From Thermocladium modestius JCM 10088 (GTDB lineage Archaea > Thermoproteota > Thermoprotei > Thermoproteales > Thermocladiaceae), in assembly GCA_001315925.1 (NCBI GenBank), contig BBBF01000015.1, forward strand, positions 1-34,784: DNA of 34,784 bases. The letters run 5' to 3'. The position numbers and the translations under genes are program-made. Positions 8,376 to 19,537 of this stretch are shown in pieces. Position 1 is the first letter of the stretch. The number at the start of each line of letters is the position of its first letter. The notes beneath the pieces are model-generated. The model was not told the DNA's origin. It did no database searches and was given only the letters and a program-made list of their open reading frames with translations.

Positions 8376-11300
8376 TCAAAGCGAGTATTCATCGATCTCC
8401 TTGACGCTGGTGTGCCCACCGAGCTCAATCGCCTTGGCCAGCTCGCGGCTAAGCCTACTGCTTAGCACCAGGGGGGGTACATTGAGATCAGCGGCCGTGC
8501 GTCTAATCCAATAATCCAGTCCGCGCATATCGCCGCTTGTCATGATGAGCTCCGCTCTGCCTTCCTTAATCATGTTGACCGCCTCATCGATTCCCAGCTC
8601 CTCCGCCCAGTCGGAAGCATTGGCTCCCCCGCAGTGTGGTCACCTCGTAGCCAGTCCTAGCCATAGACCGGGCCGCCTCCTCCATTCCCTTTCCATAAAT
8701 TAATACTCGCCCATTCTTGTGAGGCATCCTATTGGGCGGGGGGGTGGATAGCCAGCTCTTCAATAGCGCATCGGGGGGGAAGCTAAGGCCCAGGGCAGCG
8801 GCTTCTCCCGTGCTCCTCATTTCGGGACCCAATGTCGGATATGCGCCGCGTAGTTGGGACCAGGAGAATTGCGGCGACTTCACCGCCCATGCCTTTGGCC
8901 GTAGCTCGACGAATTCATCAGTGGATAACCCCCTCGCTATTGCCTCCATGGATTTGCGTATAAGATTGACGCCGACGGCCTTGCTTGAGAACGGCATTGA
9001 CCTGCTGGCCCTTAGATTGAGTTCTATTATATAGGGTTCATTATTTTTCACAATGAATTGTAGATTGAAGGGGCCATGGATGTCAACCTCCCTGGCCAGC
9101 ATTAAGGCTGCCCGCTTCATTTCACTAATGGTGGTCATCCCCCCCAAGGATCTGTTGGGAATAGTAATGGTTGCATCCCCCCCGCTGTGGATTCCAGCCT
9201 CATCCACGTGCTCCAATACCACCCCTATTACTCCCCTCCCGTCGCTGGCTCCATCTATCTCAGCTTCATCGGCGTCCTCCATGAACTTGGAGATAATTAT
9301 GGGCCTGGCAGTGGATAACCTGATCTTTTTGATCAGGCCCATTAAGTCCTCTTCATTATGGATAACCTTCATCCAGGACCCGCTGATTACGTAACTGGGC
9401 CTCACCAATACTGGGAATCCCACCGAGTCCACGAATTTGCGCACGGCGGCTTCGGAGGACGCTGACACCCACTCCGGCTGCTTGAGACCCAGCGAGTCGA
9501 GCAGGTTAGAGAACTTCTCCCTATCCTCCGCGACGTCGACGCTGTGGCCGGCTGTGCCCAGCAGCTTGACTCCCCCCCTATCCTCTAATGGCTTTGCCAC
9601 GTCGTTTCCCAGCTGTCCCCCCCCGACCAGCGTCGCCACCTCACTGAATCCACCCTTTTCAACTATATCTATTATTCTCTCTACGGTCACCTCGTCGAAG
9701 AAGAGAAGCCTTGATACATCCCAATCAGTTGAGACCGTCTCTGGGTTATTATTGAGTATGGCTGCCTCGCCCAGAAATTCGCGCGCGGCCTCCAGCAGCG
9801 ATACGACTCCCCCCCAATCGAACTCCACGGAGACCCCCCCTATTCTGAAGACGCCGGCCCCCCCAATATGAGGAGGCCACCCCCCCTTGGTTTTACGTCG
9901 TCTTCATCTCCATTATATGTCAAGTAAAGATAGTTGGTCGAGGCCGGTTGCTCCCCCGCCATAGTATCTATTTGCTTTATGCTGGGCATTATGCCTAGTT
10001 TCCTCCTAATCCGCCTCACGTCGTCTTCCTCAATGCCCGTTGCCTTGGCTATTTGGGCATCGCTGAATCCGAGCCGCTTGGCCTCTATCAATTTCTTCTC
10101 ATCCACTCCCCCCCTCTTCTTCAAATCCTCGTAAAAATCCACGAGTTCCTTTATCTTAAAGAGGAAGAACTCGCTGACGCCGCATGCGTTTGCCACATCC
10201 CTTACGGAGGCTCCCTCCCTGAATGCCTTGGCAGCGTAGAGGAGCCAGTATGGTTTTCTAGCTCTCAATGAATTCAAGGCGTCTTCCATCGACATATTGG
10301 ATTCATAGATGGAACCACCAACTATGCCGGGCTCTCCTATGTTGAGCATCCTGATCGCTTTTTGCATGGCTTCCTCGAAGGACCGACCAAGACTCATCAC
10401 CTCCCGATGCTCTTCATCTCGCTGCCCAGCGATTCATTGACGTGATCGAATTTCCCCAAGTCCCAGCGAGGTATCTTTATCGCCACGTAATCCAGGCTGG
10501 GTTCAAAGCAGGAGCAAGTGGTGCCAGTGACCTTATTTATCACCTCATCTAGGGAATAGCCGAGCGATAGCTTGGCTGCTATGTATGCCAGTGGGTATCC
10601 CGTTGCTTTGCTGGCCAACGCGCTTGACCTGGACATCCTGGGATTGGTCTCTATGGCGTAGTGCGAGTAGCTCGCTGGATCAAGGGCGAATTGAACATTA
10701 CATTCGCCGATCAAGTTTATTGACTCGGCCACCCTAATTGCGCTGCTCCTCATCTCTTGATATTCATAATCGTCCAGCGTCTGGCATGGAGCTATCACCA
10801 CCGACTCCCCCGTGTGAACGCCCATTGGATCCAAGTTCTCCAAGCAAGCCACTACCACGGAATTGCCGCGGGAGTCCCTGACCACCTCATACTCCAACTC
10901 CCTCCAATGATATAGGTACCTCTCTATTAAAACCTCATGTATGTGGCTCTGCGAGAATGCCCTCCCCCCCAAGCTACGGCGGAGATCCTCCTCGCTCCAC
11001 GCAACGGTGGAACCACGCCCACCCAAATTGAAGCTAACGCGCATCATGACTGGAAAACCTATGCGGCGTGCCACAGCCAACGCCTCATCCTCCGTCCTAG
11101 CGGCCGCGCTGGGAGGCACGGGAATGCCCACGCGAATCATGGTTTCCTTGAATTTCTCGCGGCTCAATGCCCTCTCTATTCCATCTATCGGCGTGCCTAG
11201 AACGGTTATCCCATACTTGCGGAGCACGCCGGCCTTGCTTAACTCCACTCCCACGGTCAATGCAGTTTGCCCGCCGAATCCTATCGCTATCGCATCCGGC

Positions 11301-11539
11301 CTTTCGCGCTCTATCACCTTCGCCGCGTACTCCAATGTTATTGGAACCATGTATAGCTTATCAGCGAATTTCTTGCTGGTCTGCACGGTAGCCACATTTG
11401 GATTCAACAACACGGTCTCTATTCCCTCCTCCTTGAATGCCTTCAACGCTTGGGAACCGCTGTAATCGAACTCGGCGGCCTCAGCTATCTTAATGGGGGG
11501 GCCGGATCCTATCACCAATACCTTCCTTACGTCATCCAC
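8376..11539 (-). CDS. carB: Carbamoyl-phosphate synthase large subunit (frameshifted)
   Basis: Synthesises carbamoyl phosphate from bicarbonate, ammonia and two ATP, for pyrimidines and arginine. It starts at GTG 11539, overlapping the end of carA. In order: first ATP-grasp half ([56 protein letters not shown]), oligomerisation domain, second half ([51 protein letters not shown]) and the C-terminal allosteric domain ending EIDEYSL. Breaks: 10403-10405 (three; four gives [14 protein letters not shown]), C7 near 9858-9864 (five gives [11 protein letters not shown]) and C5 8626-8630 (four gives [14 protein letters not shown]). G7 tracts give GSGPPIK for GSGPI (11495-11501) and HSGGDA for HSGDA (9177-9183). 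About 1050 codons, full length. Confidence 0.93.
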
Positions 11540-12653
11540 TCCGCACCACCTTTGCGAATTTATCGAAAATCCAGGAAGCATCGCGTGGCCCAGCCCTGGC
11601 CTCGGGGGGGTGGAATTGCGTCGTGAATATGGGCAACTCCTCGTGGATTAACCCCTCAACTACCCCATCATCGGGATTGCGGAACCACACCTTCATGTTG
11701 GGCGGCACATCATCATCATACATTCCATAGCCGTGATTATGAGTTGTCACGAAGCACGAGCCAGTCCTCGCCTCAACTACAGGCTTATTCACTGCTCTAT
11801 GGCCGAACTTCATCTTCCTCACCCTACCTCCCATAGCTAGGGCCGCCACTTGGTGGCCCAAGCATATTCCAAGGATGGGCAGCTTCTCTTCGGCAATGTA
11901 TCTAAAAGTCTTAGCCAAGCCGGGAAGTAAATTGGGATTGCCGGGCCCGTTGCTGAAGATCACTCCCTGGGGGGGCTCAAGGGCAAGTATTTCATCCACG
12001 GGGGGGATTTGCAAGGCACCCTAACCACGGTGAAGCCCCGGCCCACCAGCTCGCGGAGTATGCCATGCTTGACTCCGCAGTCGACCACCGCCAAGCGGTT
12101 CTCGCCTCTTCCGTGCACTATGATGCTGTGGGGGGGAGAGACGCGTCGGTGAAATCCACTTCATCATACCTCCAATCAAGGGATGGCTTGTCGTCTCCGT
12201 TCGACGATATGATACCCATCATGCTTCCATTCTCTCTCAATTTCTTAATTAACATCCTGGTGTCTATCCCGGATATGGCGGGCACCCCCCCTCATCCGAT
12301 AGCCATTCATGAAGCGATTCCTTGGAGTTCCATTTGCTGGGAATGGTCTCCTCAGCCACGACAACCCCCCCCTCTACCTGCACGTGATCGGATTCCATGT
12401 TGAGCAACACGCCATCCTCCCGAAGCGGTTCGGGCACTCCGTAATTCCCGATCAATGGATGTGAGAAGACCAATATCTGCCCCTTATATGATGGATCAGT
12501 GAGGGTCTCCACGTAACCACTCATTGCTGTGGTGAACACCACCTCGCCGATCCTGGTCCCCTCAGCGCCGAAGCCGCATCCCATCAATACGGTACCATCC
12601 TCCAAGCGAAGGTAGCCGGTGCGGCCCCCCCGGCGGCACTTCCCCCCCATCAT
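11532..12653 (-). CDS. carA: Carbamoyl-phosphate synthase small subunit (frameshifted)
   Basis: Glutamine amidotransferase that feeds ammonia to CarB. N-terminal [30 protein letters not shown] and LIGNYG; then [15 protein letters not shown]; then the class I amidotransferase domain with FSNGPGNP, nucleophile Cys in [13 protein letters not shown] and the His/Glu pair in TQFHPPEA. The family invariant is HPE; here G7 11604-11610 makes it HPPE, which would displace the catalytic Glu. Breaks: C7 at about 12285-12291 (five gives [12 protein letters not shown]), G7 at about 12130-12136 (five gives [10 protein letters not shown]) and a C2 near 12017 (three gives RVPLQIP). Start at ATG 12653 or 12650. 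It is the first gene of carAB; the carB GTG lies 8 nt inside its end. Confidence 0.92.
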
Positions 12654-12788
12654 CGTGCTTGGTTGGGCAGGCGTCTAGGATCGCTCTTGCCCGTTGATTT
12701 CGATATTTCTAAGCGGCTTTTTAGTTCAATTAAGGGATTCAACGGATCCCCCCCACCAGCAACCCCAGTGGGTCGGCCTATATAAAGT

Positions 12789-12908
12789 ATGCGTCCTATG
12801 GAGCAGGTTATTGATGACGCAATGCAAATCTATATATTGATCGAGATCGCTCAGTACGATATCCTAGTTGATAAAGGGAACGTTATGGCTGGGAGGGAGG
12901 TCAGTTAG
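12789..12908 (+). CDS. Possible 39-residue small protein
   Basis: A short open frame from ATG 12789 (or ATG 12798) to TAG 12906. The product begins MRPMEQVIDDAMQIYILIE, with an acidic amphipathic helix-like stretch. I recognise no family. The only support is a TATA-like CCTATATAAAG immediately upstream, which is too close to ATG 12789 for a leaderless start there. It may be a chance ORF over another transcript. Confidence 0.18.
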   Translation: MRPMEQVIDDAMQIYILIEIAQYDILVDKGNVMAGREVS

Positions 12909-13030
12909 AAATGCACTGCATCGCTTGAGTGATTGCCTTTTTCTGCGCAGATAATTTTGGGCTTAGCGATGTGAATGGAGCTATATAGTTTATCTTTATA
13001 TTTTTAAGATAATGCTTAAAAAAGTTTTAA

Positions 13031-13038
13031 AGGAGGGG
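13031..13038 (+). promoter_or_regulatory. Strong ribosome binding site of thermopsin
   Basis: AGGAGGGG lies 8 nt before ATG 13047. Most other single genes here lack such a motif, so this gene has a leadered mRNA. Confidence 0.6.
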
Positions 13039-13046
13039 CTGCTTGT

Positions 13047-14031
13047 ATGTCGGTAAAGCATATCTATATACTATCAGCGATCGCCATGGTGGCGGCGCTG
13101 GTAGCAATAATGCAAATAGGCGGGGGGGCTGGCCAAGCCCCCCCTGCTGCGTTTCCGCCTGTAAGGCCTCACCACGTTGTTTATCAAGTCACTCTGCCCC
13201 CCCAGCTGGTATAGTGGTGACCATGCACCTGTGGGAGTCACGGATTACGGGGCTTACCAAAGCGGTTCCACAGTAGTGGCTTATTCCTATTCAAGTGATG
13301 AATTTATGGGAAACTTCACCATTTATAATGCCAACTTCAATTCAAATAGTTCCACTGATCCGCATAGTTACTCAATTCAACTTAATGTTGTGCTGAACTA
13401 CACATCGGGAGGCTCGAGCAGATACCTATGGGTTCAAGATGTTGCCGTTATAAACACTGCGACGGATCAATTGAATATAGTGGACAACATATGGAACTTA
13501 ACCACTAGTAGTGCAAACCTGAATAGAAGGTTGGTGAGCGGTAATGGTAAGGTGTATACGTACCAGGATATACATATTATGCATATGAATATCCATCAAC
13601 CATAACATACAGTTATCCGCTTTCGGTATCCCTCTTCGTTACGGTGGGCACCTCATCGAGGGGGATACCCCGTCATCAATTTCTATTTCGTCTATGGCGG
13701 AAGCGTGATTAAGTACGACTCAGTTACCGTTAAGGTACCATCCACGTCGGCAACATACACTGTTGAAGGATACAGTCTCCTCCCGAGTGGGCTCTATGCT
13801 GATGCGGAGCTCGTCACTGGAGGACCTGGAGGAGGCAGCAGTGCAATGCCGGTGTCATATAATGCCACGTACACGCTTCAATACGTTAGCGGCGGAAAAT
13901 TGGTCTCAGTGCCCCATGCATTCGATTATGGAGCAAACACGGCGGAGAACGTCTATGGAACCAGCGATTCAGGAAGTAATTACGCCGCGACGTTGGGAGT
14001 TGGGCAGGAGTACTTCCATGAACTCTGGTGA
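13047..14031 (+). CDS. Thermopsin-like secreted acid protease (frameshifted)
   Basis: Peptidase family A5 (thermopsin) protein, an exported acid- and heat-stable protease. An N-terminal signal or anchor helix (IYILSAIAMVAALVAIM) is followed by DHAPVGVTDYGAY, SIQLNVVLNY, YLWVQDVAVIN, DNIWNLT, ELVTGGPGGGSS and DYGANTAENVYG, all typical of thermopsins. Many Asn-X-Ser/Thr sites fit an exported glycoprotein. Breaks: C7 13197-13203 (six or three gives the PSWYSGDHAP continuation), C2 near 13563 (three gives TYPGYTYYAYEYPS) and C4 13667-13670 (three gives IPVINFYFVYGG). About 325 repaired codons is within the family range. An acid protease suggests an acidic habitat. Confidence 0.83.
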
Positions 14032-14095
14032 GCGATTTATATAAATAGTCTTTCAGAAAAGTACAAATAATATTTTTCAATTATTGCAGGATAGG
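14032..14095. terminator. Convergent gap with T-rich tract
   Basis: 64 nt between the convergent ends of thermopsin and the acyl-CoA synthetase gene. It is AT-rich with ATATTTTTC near 14069-14077, a plausible archaeal T-tract terminator for the plus-strand gene. Confidence 0.35.
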
Positions 14096-15999
14096 TTAGG
14101 TAGATTTTAATGCTTTCCTTATCTCCTCCACGGCGTCAGGGTTATCCAGAGACGATAGGTCACCCGGATCCTTGCCTAGATATATAGACCTAATCACCCT
14201 TCTCATTATCTTAGCATTTCGGGTCTTGGGCAAGGCCTTCACGAACACTACTCCGCGGGGGGGAGCGAATGCCTTCCCCCCCATAGAGTTGGCCACCTCC
14301 TCTATCAGCCTTATCTTGAGCTCCTCTAGCCCGCTCCATTGACGAGGAACGACGAAGCACATGACGGTCTCTCCCTTGAGCTCATCCGGGATACCTATGC
14401 AGGCGGATTCAATCACGTTTGGATTCGAATTTATGATAGTCTCTATTTCGGCCGGCCCAAGTCTCTTGCCTGCGACCTTTATGGTATCATCAATCCTGCC
14501 CACTATATAGATGTATCCATCTTCGTCATACATTGCTCCATCTCCATGGCTCCACACCCCCCCCTCAATCTTGCTCCAATATGTCTCCAAGTACCTATTG
14601 GTATCTCTCCAGAATCCCCCTCGTCATTCCAGGCCATACGGAGAGCACGGAGAGCTCCCCCCCTCCGTGTTGGGAGGCACCGGCTTGCCGTTCACATCCA
14701 GTATAGCTACCTTTATGCCTGGGCTAGCCCCGTTGAAGGATGATGGCTTTATTGGTTTCACCACGTAGCACCCAACCAAGCCGCCCGATACCTCAGTGCC
14801 GCCGCTGTAATTTATTATCGGTACGCTGCCGTTCCCAGCATCATAAAGCCACTCCCAGCTCTCCAGATCTATCGCTTCTCCAGTGTTTCCAAAAGCCTTG
14901 ACGGGGTCAACCGCTGGCTTGGATCCTTCGGATCTCAGCAGCCGTATTAACGTGGCGGATAGACCCAATATATTCACTTCATTATTATTCACGAATTCCC
15001 ATAGCCTATCAGGGCCGGGATAATCGGGCACGCCCTCGAACAACGCGATGGATCCTCTCAGTAGGTAGCCGCCGAAGATCATCCATGGCCCCCCCATCAT
15101 CCAGCCCAAATCCGTTACCCACATCAATGTATCTCCCCCCCTCTTCATATCAAAATGGAAGTATATATCAGCGGCTGCCTTTATGGGGAACCCATCATGC
15201 GTGTGAACCGTCCCCCCCTTGGGTTTCCCAGTTGTGCCTGAGGTATAGAGTATCATCAATGGATCCTCGGAATCCGTGTCCTCCACATGATCGCCCCCCC
15301 CGTCCTCATCATGTCCCCCCCAGCATCGACATAATCATCCAGTCGCTTGCCCGACCTGTTGAGGAGGATGACGTTTTTAACGGTGGATGTGAGGCCGTTC
15401 TTCAATTCGCCTAACATATCGACTTGCTTTCCCTTCCTAATCGATGAGTCCGAGGCGAAGACGAATTTGGTCTCGGAGTCCTCCAGCCTGGTCCTTATTG
15501 CGCCGTGGCCAAAGCCACTGAATAGCGGTACCACCACCCTCCAGCCTTATGATTCCTAGGAATATGGCACTATCTCGGGGGGGATCATGGGCATATATAT
15601 GGCGACCCTGTCTCCCCTTCTAAGGCCATTTCTATGAAGCCAACTGCTAACTGCCCTGGCTCTATAGAGAACATACGAATATGACCATTGGATTGAATCG
15701 CCGAGCTCGTTTTCCCACTTAATCAAAATATCCGATCCATCCATCAATTGATCCGCTATGTTGAGCTTTCCATCAATGAACCAACGAGCCCATGGCTTGC
15801 CTTTGGAGAGGTCAAGCACCTTGCTATATTTCCTGTTCCATTTTATTCCAATGATATTGACGAATTTATCCCAGAACCATTCCGGTCTGGAGTAGGTCGA
15901 TTCTATGAATTCATCAAGATCTTTCTGTTTTTCTTCAACCATGAATCTGGCCACATTGCTCTCGGATAAGTTATCCTTGCTGGGTTTCCATATTTTCAT
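14096..15999 (-). CDS. AMP-forming acetyl/acyl-CoA synthetase (frameshifted)
   Basis: Activates a short-chain acid to acyl-AMP and then acyl-CoA. N-terminal WFWDKFVN and GLRRGDRVAIYMPMIPPE; the AMP-binding P-loop YTSGTTGKPKGGTVHTH (family GKPKGxVHTH, so the G7 adds one Gly); ADIYFHF; WVTDLGWMMG; FGNTGEAID; GGTEVSGG; WSHGD; and the C-terminal GRIDDTIKVAGKRLGPAEIE with KTRNAKIMRR holding the catalytic Lys. Breaks: near 15562-15563 (one C missing), a GGG near 15535 (one extra), C8 15294-15301 (six gives TGGDHVEDTDSEDP), C7 14656-14662 (five gives TEGELSVLSVWPG) and C5 14616-14620 (four gives TRGFWRDTNRY). About 630 codons matches acetyl-CoA synthetase. A TATA-like AT-rich stretch lies near 16020-16035. 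Confidence 0.87.
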
Positions 16000-16409
16000 T
16001 GTATAACATAGTAAATAATAATTATTAAAATTTATCCATTATTTCCAGTTCTATAATAGAAACCTCACGTAGACTTTACCAATCAATAGTCATAGGATAG
16101 AGCAATGCCATAAATAATGTTTGGATCAGTGACGTGGAGGACATTAACTCATCCAGGCTCGCCTTGATCTAATATATGGCATTGGACGCAATTCCTTGCA
16201 TGCATCGATTGAATTATCTCTGTTTTTACGCAACGTTTTTAAGGGGGTTCATTTCGAGAATTTTAATTTGATCGGGCGTAGGAGTAAATTATATTCAAGG
16301 AAAAATAATATAGTCGTCTTATAAAAGGTATTGCAATTGGCCGGTCTTATGGATCACTAGAAACAATAAGTATTTATACTGGTCAATTATGTTATTTTTC
16401 AAGGTAAGT
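16000..16409. other. Divergent promoter region
   Basis: AT-rich region between the acyl-CoA synthetase start (-) and the Lrp-like regulator (+). TATA-like stretches face both ways (about 16020-16035 on the minus strand, TATTTATA 16371-16378 on the plus). I see no RNA gene or further ORF. The adjacent regulator may act on the synthetase promoter; this is inference. Confidence 0.45.
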
Positions 16410-16919
16410 ATGGCAGTGCAGAGAACGTATGAATTAACTCCGGCCGAAATAGAGAGGGAACTCACGGAAAGGCAGATACAAATACTTCAGTATCTGTTAA
16501 AGAGGGCTCAGCCGCTAAAGGTGTACACGGTGTATGCCGATCAAGACGAGATAGCGAGGGATTTGGGCATGACCAGGCAAGCGTTGAGCGTTCACTTAAA
16601 GAAATTGAAGGATTTGGGCTTGATAAGGACGGGAAGGGAATTCGTCGATATAACTGAAAAGACACTCAAGGTTTTGAAGCTGAGCACGGCCGAGGCCGTC
16701 GTCATGATAAAGGCGACCCCCCCGAAGTATAGACCTCAAGTCTATGAGAAAGTAAAGGAATTGCCAGTTGAAAAGGCCTACAGGGTTTCAGGGGGGGAGT
16801 ACGACTTAATACTGATAACCCGGGAGGCGCATGTGAATGATTTACTGCGAGTGCTCAGCACTATGGAGGGAGTGGAGGACACGAAGACATTCATATCGCT
16901 GGAAGTAATAAAGGAGTAG
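16410..16919 (+). CDS. Lrp/AsnC-like transcription regulator
   Basis: DNA-binding regulator with an N-terminal winged helix-turn-helix (DQDEIARDLGMTRQALSVHLKKLKDLGLI) and a C-terminal RAM/Lrp effector-like domain (AYRVSGGEYDLILITREA, then STMEGVEDTKTFISLEVIKE). The HTH is closer to an MarR/ArsR wing than to a classic Lrp one. I chose ATG 16410, because TATTTATA at 16371-16378 is too near ATG 16389 for that to be the start. The frame is intact; G7 in VSGGEYD and C7 in TPPKY probably each add one residue. Likely targets are its own promoter, the divergent acyl-CoA synthetase or the next gene; none is shown by the sequence. Confidence 0.75.
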   Translation: MAVQRTYELTPAEIERELTERQIQILQYLLKRAQPLKVYTVYADQDEIARDLGMTRQALSVHLKKLKDLGLIRTGREFVDITEKTLKVLKLSTAEAVVMIKATPPKYRPQVYEKVKELPVEKAYRVSGGEYDLILITREAHVNDLLRVLSTMEGVEDTKTFISLEVIKE

Positions 16920-16925
16920 GGTCAA

Positions 16926-16934
16926 GTTTAAAAC
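16926..16934 (+). promoter_or_regulatory. TATA-like box of the DUF357/RibL-like gene
   Basis: GTTTAAAAC centred about 27 nt before ATG 16958, directly after the Lrp-like stop, so the next gene has its own promoter. Confidence 0.5.
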
Positions 16935-16957
16935 ACATAGCATTGAAGCCAGCTTAA

Positions 16958-17670
16958 ATGAATGTAAACGATCTTGCATCAAGGGCATCAATATATATAA
17001 GAAATGTTGAGCAGGCATTGGATCAAATAGGAAGGCCGATTGATGGGAGAGTAGCGGAGGTAGTGGAGGCAGCTAAGGCATACCTGAAAGATAGCAAGCA
17101 TTATTTTAAGGAGGGCGATTATGCCACGGCCATCTCCACGGCCTCCTACGCCGAGGGGGGGCTATTGGATGCATTGCGTATGATGGGCATCATGGATATT
17201 AGGTGGTTGACCCCCCCAAGTCAATTGACTGCGCCAGCTAGATCTAAGGTATTCGTCGCGGGCACGTTTGATCTTCTTCATCCAGGGCACGTCCTTTATT
17301 TGAAGCAGGCTTGGGAGTTGGGTAGGGTTATTGCCGTGGTGTCGAGGGATTCAACTGTGGAGAGGATAAAGAGGAGGAGACCGATAATACCGGAGGATCA
17401 GAGGGCCTTCATGGTTGGCTCCATCGAATATGTGGAGAGGGCTAGGGTGGGTTATGAGGGCGATATGTTTAAGGTAGTTGAGGAGGAAAAACCGGACATA
17501 ATACTGCTGGGCCCTAATCAGCCTTCGATGAGTCGCAGATAGCGCGCGAGCTGGAGAGAAGGGGGGGAATTAACGCAAGGGTGCTTAGAGCCAAGGAGGA
17601 GGCAAAATGCGATTTATGCAGCACCACCAGAATAGTTCAGAAGATACTTTCCTTGAATAATAAGGATTAA
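16958..17670 (+). CDS. DUF357 - RibL-like FAD synthase / nucleotidyltransferase (frameshifted)
   Basis: Two-domain protein. The N-terminal ~90 residues (AKAYLKDSKHYFKEGDYATA, YAEGGLLDALRMMGI) match DUF357, a helical hairpin domain. The C-terminal domain is a cytidylyltransferase fold with VFVAGTFDLLHPGHVLYL (HxGH nucleotide-binding motif), as in archaeal RibL, which makes FAD from FMN and ATP. The frame breaks near 17523, where one more C gives LGPNQPFDESQIARELERR; the true end is TAA 17668, after a CDLC pair and IVQKILSLNNKD. About 237 codons. The fusion is known in crenarchaea; the FAD role is inferred from RibL. Confidence 0.8.
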
Positions 17671-17720
17671 GAATGGTCAATTTTGATAATGGCATTAATA
17701 TTATACATTCATCGCGCTAA

Positions 17721-17731
17721 GTATATATATG
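17721..17731 (+). promoter_or_regulatory. TATA-like box of alaX
   Basis: GTATATATATG, centred about 26 nt before ATG 17752. Confidence 0.5.
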
Positions 17732-17751
17732 CTTCGGCATAAGTAAATACC

Positions 17752-18485
17752 ATGACCGTCCACTTATATCAAAGGGATAGTTATTTGCGGGAGGCCGAGG
17801 CTAGGGTGGTTAAAGTTGAGGGGGGGAAGAACGTGGTGCTGGACTCCACGGTAATACACCCAACGGGCGGCGGCGTCGTTCATGATACAGGCAAGATAAT
17901 AGGAAGGGAGGAGTACTCGATAATAGATGCGATTCAAGATAAGGAGAGCGGCGACGTGATACACGTCCTGGATAGGGAGCCCAACCTATCGCGCCTGGAT
18001 AAGGTGGTGGTGAGGCTGGATTGGGAGCGGAGGCATAGATTGATGAGATTGCACACGGCATCCCATATAATAGCTTCTATAATGTATAGCAAACACAATG
18101 CCTTGATCACCGGGGGGGCGATATACAGCCTGATTATGCTAAGGATGATTTCGGCGTGGATAAGTTAGACAAGGAGGAGGCGGAGGAGGTGATCAGGGCC
18201 GCCAATATGATCGCGTCCCGGGGACTGGAGGTCAAGGTTTACTGGCTATCCAGGGAGGAGGCCAGCAGAATACCGGGAATAGTGAAGCTGGCCAATAGGT
18301 TACCGCCGGGGGGGAGGGAGGATAAGTTGAGAATAGTAGAGATACCTGGAATAGATATACAGGCAGATGGTGGTCCTCACGTGAAGAACACCGGGGGGGA
18401 AATAGGCAGGATAGAATTAATTAAGGTGGAGAACAGGGGGGGAAGGGGGGGTAGGAAGAGGATGTATTACACTGTGGTGCCCTGA
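17752..18485 (+). CDS. alaX: Alanyl-tRNA editing protein AlaX (frameshifted)
   Basis: Free-standing editing domain that removes Ser or Gly from mischarged tRNA-Ala. HPTGGGVVHDTG matches the PxGGGQPxDxG region of AlaRS/AlaX; zinc ligands are the HxxxH in LHTASHI and DIQADGGPHVKNTGGE in the C-terminal half. The two halves join at G7 18112-18118: five G gives ITGGDIQPDYAKDDF, close to the family ITGxQIxxDxxRxDF pattern. C-terminal G7 tracts (PPGGRED, NTGGEIG, NRGGRGG) probably add residues (family NTKEIG). About 240 codons, AlaX-M size. The last 19 nt overlap the convergent Nog1-type gene. Confidence 0.85.
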
Positions 18486-19484
18486 CTCAGCTTGGGCATC
18501 ACGTACTTATCGATCGCATCTTGAATAACGTCGTTGGTTCCCAAGCACTTAGCCGCGGCTACCTTATATGGGGGGGCTCCCCCCCCAATGCTGCCTCCGC
18601 TCTCCTAACCTCTTCATCAGCGGCTATATCTACCTTGTTTAGCACAACCATTATGGGCGACTTAAACGCCCCGCGTATCTCCTCCAGTAACCTCAACTGC
18701 TCCTCCAGGGAGTTTCCACTGTGGGGGGGGTTGGGTCGATTATCATGATTATTACGTGGGCCAAGTGTCTCAGCGCCAATATTGTTTGCAGCTCTATCTT
18801 GTTTCTCTCGCTCAGCGGCCTGTCTAGCAGGCCGGGCGTGTCCAGCACTTGCACTGAGAAGTCGCCGAACAGTTTTACGTGGCCCACTATTATCTTCTTA
18901 GTGGTGAAGGGGTAGTCGGCGATCTCCGGCTTAGCGGTGGATACGCACGCCACGAAGCTGCTCTTCCCCCCCGTGTTGGGCATGCCGGCTACCACTATTG
19001 TGGGGAGACCTACGTTTATGCTAGGCATGTATCTTATATGGGGGGGTCCCAGCATTCTGAGCTCATCCAACTCCTTGGATAGATCGTTCAATAGATCTAT
19101 CATCCTGGCCATGAATCGCCGCCTCGCCTTTATTATATCGCCCTTGCCGGCGGCTCCCTTTATCATCATTAGAGCCTCCCTTCGTATGGACTTGACAGCC
19201 CTCGATGCATTGAATACCTTGGATGTCGCCCTCCTATACTCTGCCTCGCTTATATTGAGGAGCAGCAGTTCCTTGTGGAATGCATGTAAATCATTCAAGA
19301 AGGGCATTGATGTGGCCGCCTCCCTCAGCTTCCTCGCCACGTAATCGGAGGATTTCTTGATTCTAACCGCCTCCAGGTTCCGCATTGCTTCAACGCCGCG
19401 CCGCCTGTACCTGGCCTCCGCCGTCTTATATCTATCCATAAACGCCTTTATTAATTCCTTGGATGAGGGTACGTTGACTGACAT
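18467..19484 (-). CDS. Nog1/Obg-like GTPase (frameshifted)
   Basis: Archaeal Nog1-type GTPase, a ribosome large-subunit assembly factor in eukaryotes. An N-terminal helical domain (YRRATSKVFNASRAVKSIRRE) precedes the G domain: G1 AGMPNTGGKSS (family GxPNVGKSS; C7 18966-18972 adds a Gly inside the P-loop), YPFTTKKIIVGH, G3 DTPGLLDRPLSERN, and G4 NKVD. Breaks: G8 18723-18730 (six or three gives the HSGNSLEEQLRLLEEI continuation) and the G7 run at about 18570-18576 (five gives EPPYKVAAAKCLG). The stop is at 18467, giving about 339 codons, typical for archaeal Nog1. The end overlaps alaX by 19 nt tail to tail; the start is divergent from the proteasome gene. Confidence 0.85.
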
Positions 19485-19506
19485 CGAGAGTGAACCAGGA
19501 GCCTAA

Positions 19507-19515
19507 ATTTAAATA
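19507..19515 (+). promoter_or_regulatory. TATA-like box of the proteasome beta gene
   Basis: ATTTAAATA, centred 27 nt before ATG 19538, in the 53-nt gap shared with the divergent Nog1-type gene. Confidence 0.5.
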
Positions 19516-19537
19516 CATTCACTTATGCGGTTTAAGC

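Larger units (their letters stand above)
12654..13046. other. Intergenic region between carA and thermopsin
   Basis: 393 nt between divergent genes, so it should carry both promoters. A TATA-like stretch around 12995-13010 and AGGAGGGG at 13031-13038 serve thermopsin. A separate strong TATA-like CCTATATAAAG (12777-12787) precedes a short ORF at 12789. A C7 run at 12748-12754 shows that G/C tracts of 7 also occur outside genes. Confidence 0.5.

Noticed and set aside
9053..9871. Long plus-strand ORFs opposite carB
   Set aside because: They are low-complexity Ser/Pro-rich translations of the antisense of a conserved gene and match no family.
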